Shown here piece by piece: positions 60,966-64,000 of a stretch of 64,000 nt of DNA. The position numbers and the translations under genes are program-made. Numbering within the stretch: the stretch's first letter is position 1; each line of letters begins with the position of its first letter. Source of the stretch: Echinarachnius parma (taxonomy: Eukaryota > Echinodermata > Echinoidea > Clypeasteroida > Echinarachniidae); the NCBI GenBank assembly GCA_037951105.1, contig JBAMJV010003250.1:137001-201000 (forward strand), in the 5' to 3' direction. Under the pieces are notes generated by a model. That model did no database searches, was not told where the DNA came from, and saw only the letters and a list, made by a program, of their open reading frames with translations.

Positions 60966-61156
60966 CTGTAAAATACCAGAATGGGGAGAGGAAAGGAAAG
61001 CTAGAAAGTCTAAGCAATATTTTACTTGGATAGTTCGAACCATCAAAAAGTTTAGAAAAATAGGTTTTCAGAAAAATCTTACCATAATTTGAAAACTCAT
61101 CATCATATGTTCAAGGGTCTGCAGAAGAAAGCATCATCTATTGTGCAGGAACTTAA
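60966..61156. other. Sequence upstream of E1
   Basis: E1 acceptor tract and unassigned sequence; no promoter elements identified. Confidence 0.5.
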
Positions 61157-62324
61157 AGGGTACCGCTGGGCATGATAAAACCAATCCTTAGTTGTTTTGG
61201 TACTATAATTGAATACCAATCATACTCTCATGGGGTCTGATATGTTTCTGTAATTTGAGAACAATGCAATTAATTACTACGACCTACGGAACCACGGCTA
61301 TTTACTGGTTCGCGCGCGCGACTTTGTTTGCACGACTGCTCAATCAATACGCGTACGTTATTATGGTAGTATGCGATTTATCGCATAGCCCATGCGATAG
61401 TATCGTTTCGCGCATGCTCGCACTCTAGCCACGGCCACCGCATCGCACCATATCTCTGCATGCATGCAATATGTATACATGCTATTGCTTGTACATTAGG
61501 GTTAGGGTAAAGGTTGGTGTTAGGGTATATATATATTTTAAAAAACCAACACCAATCAAGCAATCTGAAATAGCTCCGTGGATAGAGAGTTAGATTGATA
61601 CACTAGAGATCCCTGGTTCAAGTCCTACCTTGGTCCAATGTTTTTTGTATTTGCTTTTCGTTCGGCACTCGACTAAATGTTCGAAATTATACAAGTCGGA
61701 AATTTCGGGTATGCATGGTCTCTGACCAAGTCGCTAATTCACAAGGAGTTGCTGAATGGTTTGGGAAACGCATATTCGCAACCCGCCCGACCCTACAAAT
61801 ACCGCCGACCCTAAAGGTTTTTTCTGATAAAATCAAAATAATAATAAAATAAAAAATTCCAATTGCGATATGTGTTATTTGTGTGTTATATATGCGTTTT
61901 TGTGTAATTTGCGAATCCTGAAAAAAAAAAAAAAAAAAACCCTACCTACCTACCCTAATGTTTGGTTGCCCGTTACTCCAATTCAACAATTTATTGTTTT
62001 GGCCTTATAGCGCTACTCGTGTCTCTCTCTCTCTCTCTCTTATAGCTCCGTCTGCTATATACGTACTGTGCTGTAGCAGCGCGCGCACACAAGCGATTTT
62101 CAAGATTTTCTCTGCTTGCTGCGATATATCGCAGATGCGATCAATAAGAGAATCGTTAAGTGGTATCGTTATCGGAACTGCGCTGACAGAATGAGTGATA
62201 TGCGATATTAAAAATGATTCCCTAGCAATGTAGAAATACTTTCAGGATCACAGACTTGTTTTGTATGTTCATTTGGGATATGTCTTTGATGTAAGAGAGC
62301 TAAATCTCTGTCCGGAGGTACCCT
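61157..62324. mobile_element. TTAA-flanked element with agggtacc ends
   Basis: TTAA at 61153 and 62325, ends AGGGTACC and its inverse. It contains a SINE head at 61567, ttagggttaggg words near 61497 and a (TC)n run at 62020-62040. Related to the O family by its ends only. Confidence 0.65.
61567..61640 (+). repeat. tRNA-derived SINE head
   Basis: tagctccgtggatagagagt as A box and ggttcaagtcc as B box; the stems do not close. Confidence 0.65.
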
Positions 62325-62328
62325 TTAA

Positions 62329-62820
62329 AGTGGCCATGCAAACCAAATGCATGTTGACTTCTGTTTATCTGTATCAGTGTACACATCAAATATTTGTACT
62401 TTGTAATTTGTTAGACCTAAATGAATACGACTCACACACACCTTCAATTTCAATAGCAGTTGCTTTATCAGAAAAGCTCAACCATAATTAGGACAAGTAA
62501 GGCACTGCCTTATGCCTAGGTCACAAATGCACTGGGTGACGCACGATTTGTCTACGTACGGCGCACTTTCTACGATTTTGGGAAGTTGGGATATCGTAAA
62601 ATGTCTGTGGTATCTTTGTGTAGCAGTTACATATTTGCCGGGGTACGTACGTGCGATAACTTTGGGAGTAAAAGCAAAAGTAAATCGCACGGCTCCAGTG
62701 TACACCATCTTGGCGCCCAAACAGACGCCTTACGGGGCTCGTACACTCTTACGATAAATTTTAAATCTTACATCTACCGTACGGTTTGAGTGACCCAAAA
62801 TTCAGTCTCAAAATCGTACA
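62329..62820. mobile_element. Half copy of the 23650 foldback family
   Basis: agtggccatgcaaaccaaat, acttctgtttatctgtat and gcactgccttatgcc follow the left arm of 23650. From 62510 the sequence (taggtcacaaatgcactg) is a different inner segment with no match seen. Confidence 0.7.
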
Positions 62821-63150
62821 ATTCGTAGTGAAGTGTGTTGAAGATACGATCGGTCACTGAGATCATTAATGTCCTATTCTCGTCAGAAATGTCGTAATCA
62901 AGGTAAATTTGAACATCATGTTAACATAATTCCGTTAAAATCATGTCAGAAATGCTAAAAATATAATTCATTTACAATTTTGCTGTATTTTAGAAGATGA
63001 TTTATTGTCATAAATGCGCTCAATTTTTGTCACTTGAATGAACATGATAACTCTTGCGTTCAATGAGGGGACTTCCCCTTTTTCGGGATATCGAGTATTG
63101 ACTTTTGCGCCCGGGACTCAACATTTTTCGGCGGGACCCGGGTACCCGTG
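62821..63150. repeat. Repeat shared, inverted, with 32030-32350
   Basis: gatacgatcggtcact, tcctattctcgtcagaaatg and cttttgcgcccgggactcaa all recur inverted 30 kb away. Confidence 0.85.
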
Positions 63151-63392
63151 ACTCGTCAACAGCCTTTCAAAGTCTCTGCATGTAAGCCATGCAGATTCGT
63201 ACTTTGAACTCCGTGTTGCAGTCTTCTTGTGATGTCATGACCCGGGTGGCACATGCGCGCTCCGCTATAAATAACTTTTTTAGGAGCATGGAACGCCGAT
63301 GCGAAAAAAAGCAAAAAAGTTGCATGAAATTTACCTTTTTTGCGATAAATCGCGCAGGAAGCTTGCTCTTGAATACTAGTGCATAACTATTC

Positions 63393-63942
63393 AGACGCGT
63401 CCGTATATTGCGCTATTCGATCCCTGAGTCTTTGCTCCACCGCCTCGCTCGCCGCCGCGACGAAACACGTGTTATTCTATGAGAACCCGATTTGCTTTGC
63501 GATGGGATTTTATAGCGCGTTGTAAGGCGTGCACGCTTTGGACGTAATAATCGATATATATATGAAGGGCGTATTTACTCAAAATACAAATTTACTAAAT
63601 AGTCTCCTTTTAAGAATTTGAATAGTTTACCTTCCGATTTCATTAAGTCGAGTGTGATCAAACTTGAAATGTCACAAATCTGAACGATGATGATCAGACT
63701 AAAATTAATAAAATCCGAATGTAAACTATTCCTAGTCTTAAATTGAGACTATTTAGCAGATTTGTATTTTGAGCAAATAGGCCCTTCATAAGGCTTTATA
63801 TATCGATACACTGTACAACATCCGAAGCGCGCGAGCCTTACGCATCGGTTAAATTAATCAGTTATGTGCTATGAAATCTTATATTGTAGCGGCGATTAAA
63901 CAAGAACTCAGAGATCGAAAAACACAAATTACGGACGCGTCT
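63393..63942. mobile_element. Foldback with agacgcgtccgta ends
   Basis: Outer ends agacgcgtccgta and inverse, inner arms tactcaaaatacaaattt (63575) and aaatttgtatttt-type inverse (63755-63775), with gaagggc / gcccttc. GC-rich, CpG-rich flanks surround an AT-rich core. Confidence 0.8.
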
Positions 63943-64000
63943 AAATGGTCGTAGCTGGCGCACTGTTTTTTGTGTACATATGTTAATAATGTACACATGC

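Noticed and set aside
496-63800. Plus-strand host gene
   Set aside because: No plus-strand module with splice sites was found; all plus frames checked are repeats, shadows of minus exons or simple sequence.

Overview
This looks like a piece of nuclear genome from a marine deuterostome invertebrate, most likely an echinoderm of the sea-urchin type (inference). The reasons are split genes with phase-1 exons, expanded complement-control (CCP/sushi) modules, many tacatgta words, and a dense load of small DNA transposons, foldback elements, tRNA-derived SINEs and worn LINEs. Nothing looks bacterial or viral.

The only host gene I can support lies on the minus strand and spans the whole window. Its 5' start is beyond 64000 and its 3' end is before position 1. 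I can place 24 exons, counted E1 (60965) to E24 (68 to 1, cut by the window edge). In protein order they encode three CCP modules, a somatomedin-B module (E4), eight CCPs (E5-E12), two EGF modules (E13, E14) and ten CCPs (E15-E24). Each complete exon is flanked by AG and GT, begins and ends in phase 1, and is a multiple of three long; the exception is E22, which has one extra base. Most CCP modules carry six cysteines, as in selectins, instead of the usual four. The product is probably a large secreted or surface adhesion or recognition protein; no transmembrane segment, signal peptide, start or stop is visible. Three dead CCP exon copies show that the array has grown by tandem duplication and lost members.

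The introns are built from mobile DNA. 1741-6803: an RTE-like LINE whose reverse-transcriptase region contains a 37-copy, 58-bp minisatellite grown from the RT sequence itself. 9143-10475: a 32-bp minisatellite. 11551-14092 and 35312-36236: three copies of a family with a strong covarying hairpin. 23650-26564: a 2.9-kb foldback with further foldbacks inside. 29200-32020: an L2/CR1-like LINE. 40386-41663: a three-block foldback. 47678-53420: a deep nest of at least six element types, including two foldback elements whose inverted ends are arrays of a 16-bp repeat. 54800-57945: a 399-bp tandem array holding three tRNA-Gly-like sequences, with its first unit split by a Helitron-like element. Many elements are bounded by TTAA.

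Limits: exon calls rest on reading frames, splice dinucleotides and cysteine spacing read by eye. Element class names rest on terminal motifs and target duplications, not on database searches. Boundaries of repeats may be off by a few bases.
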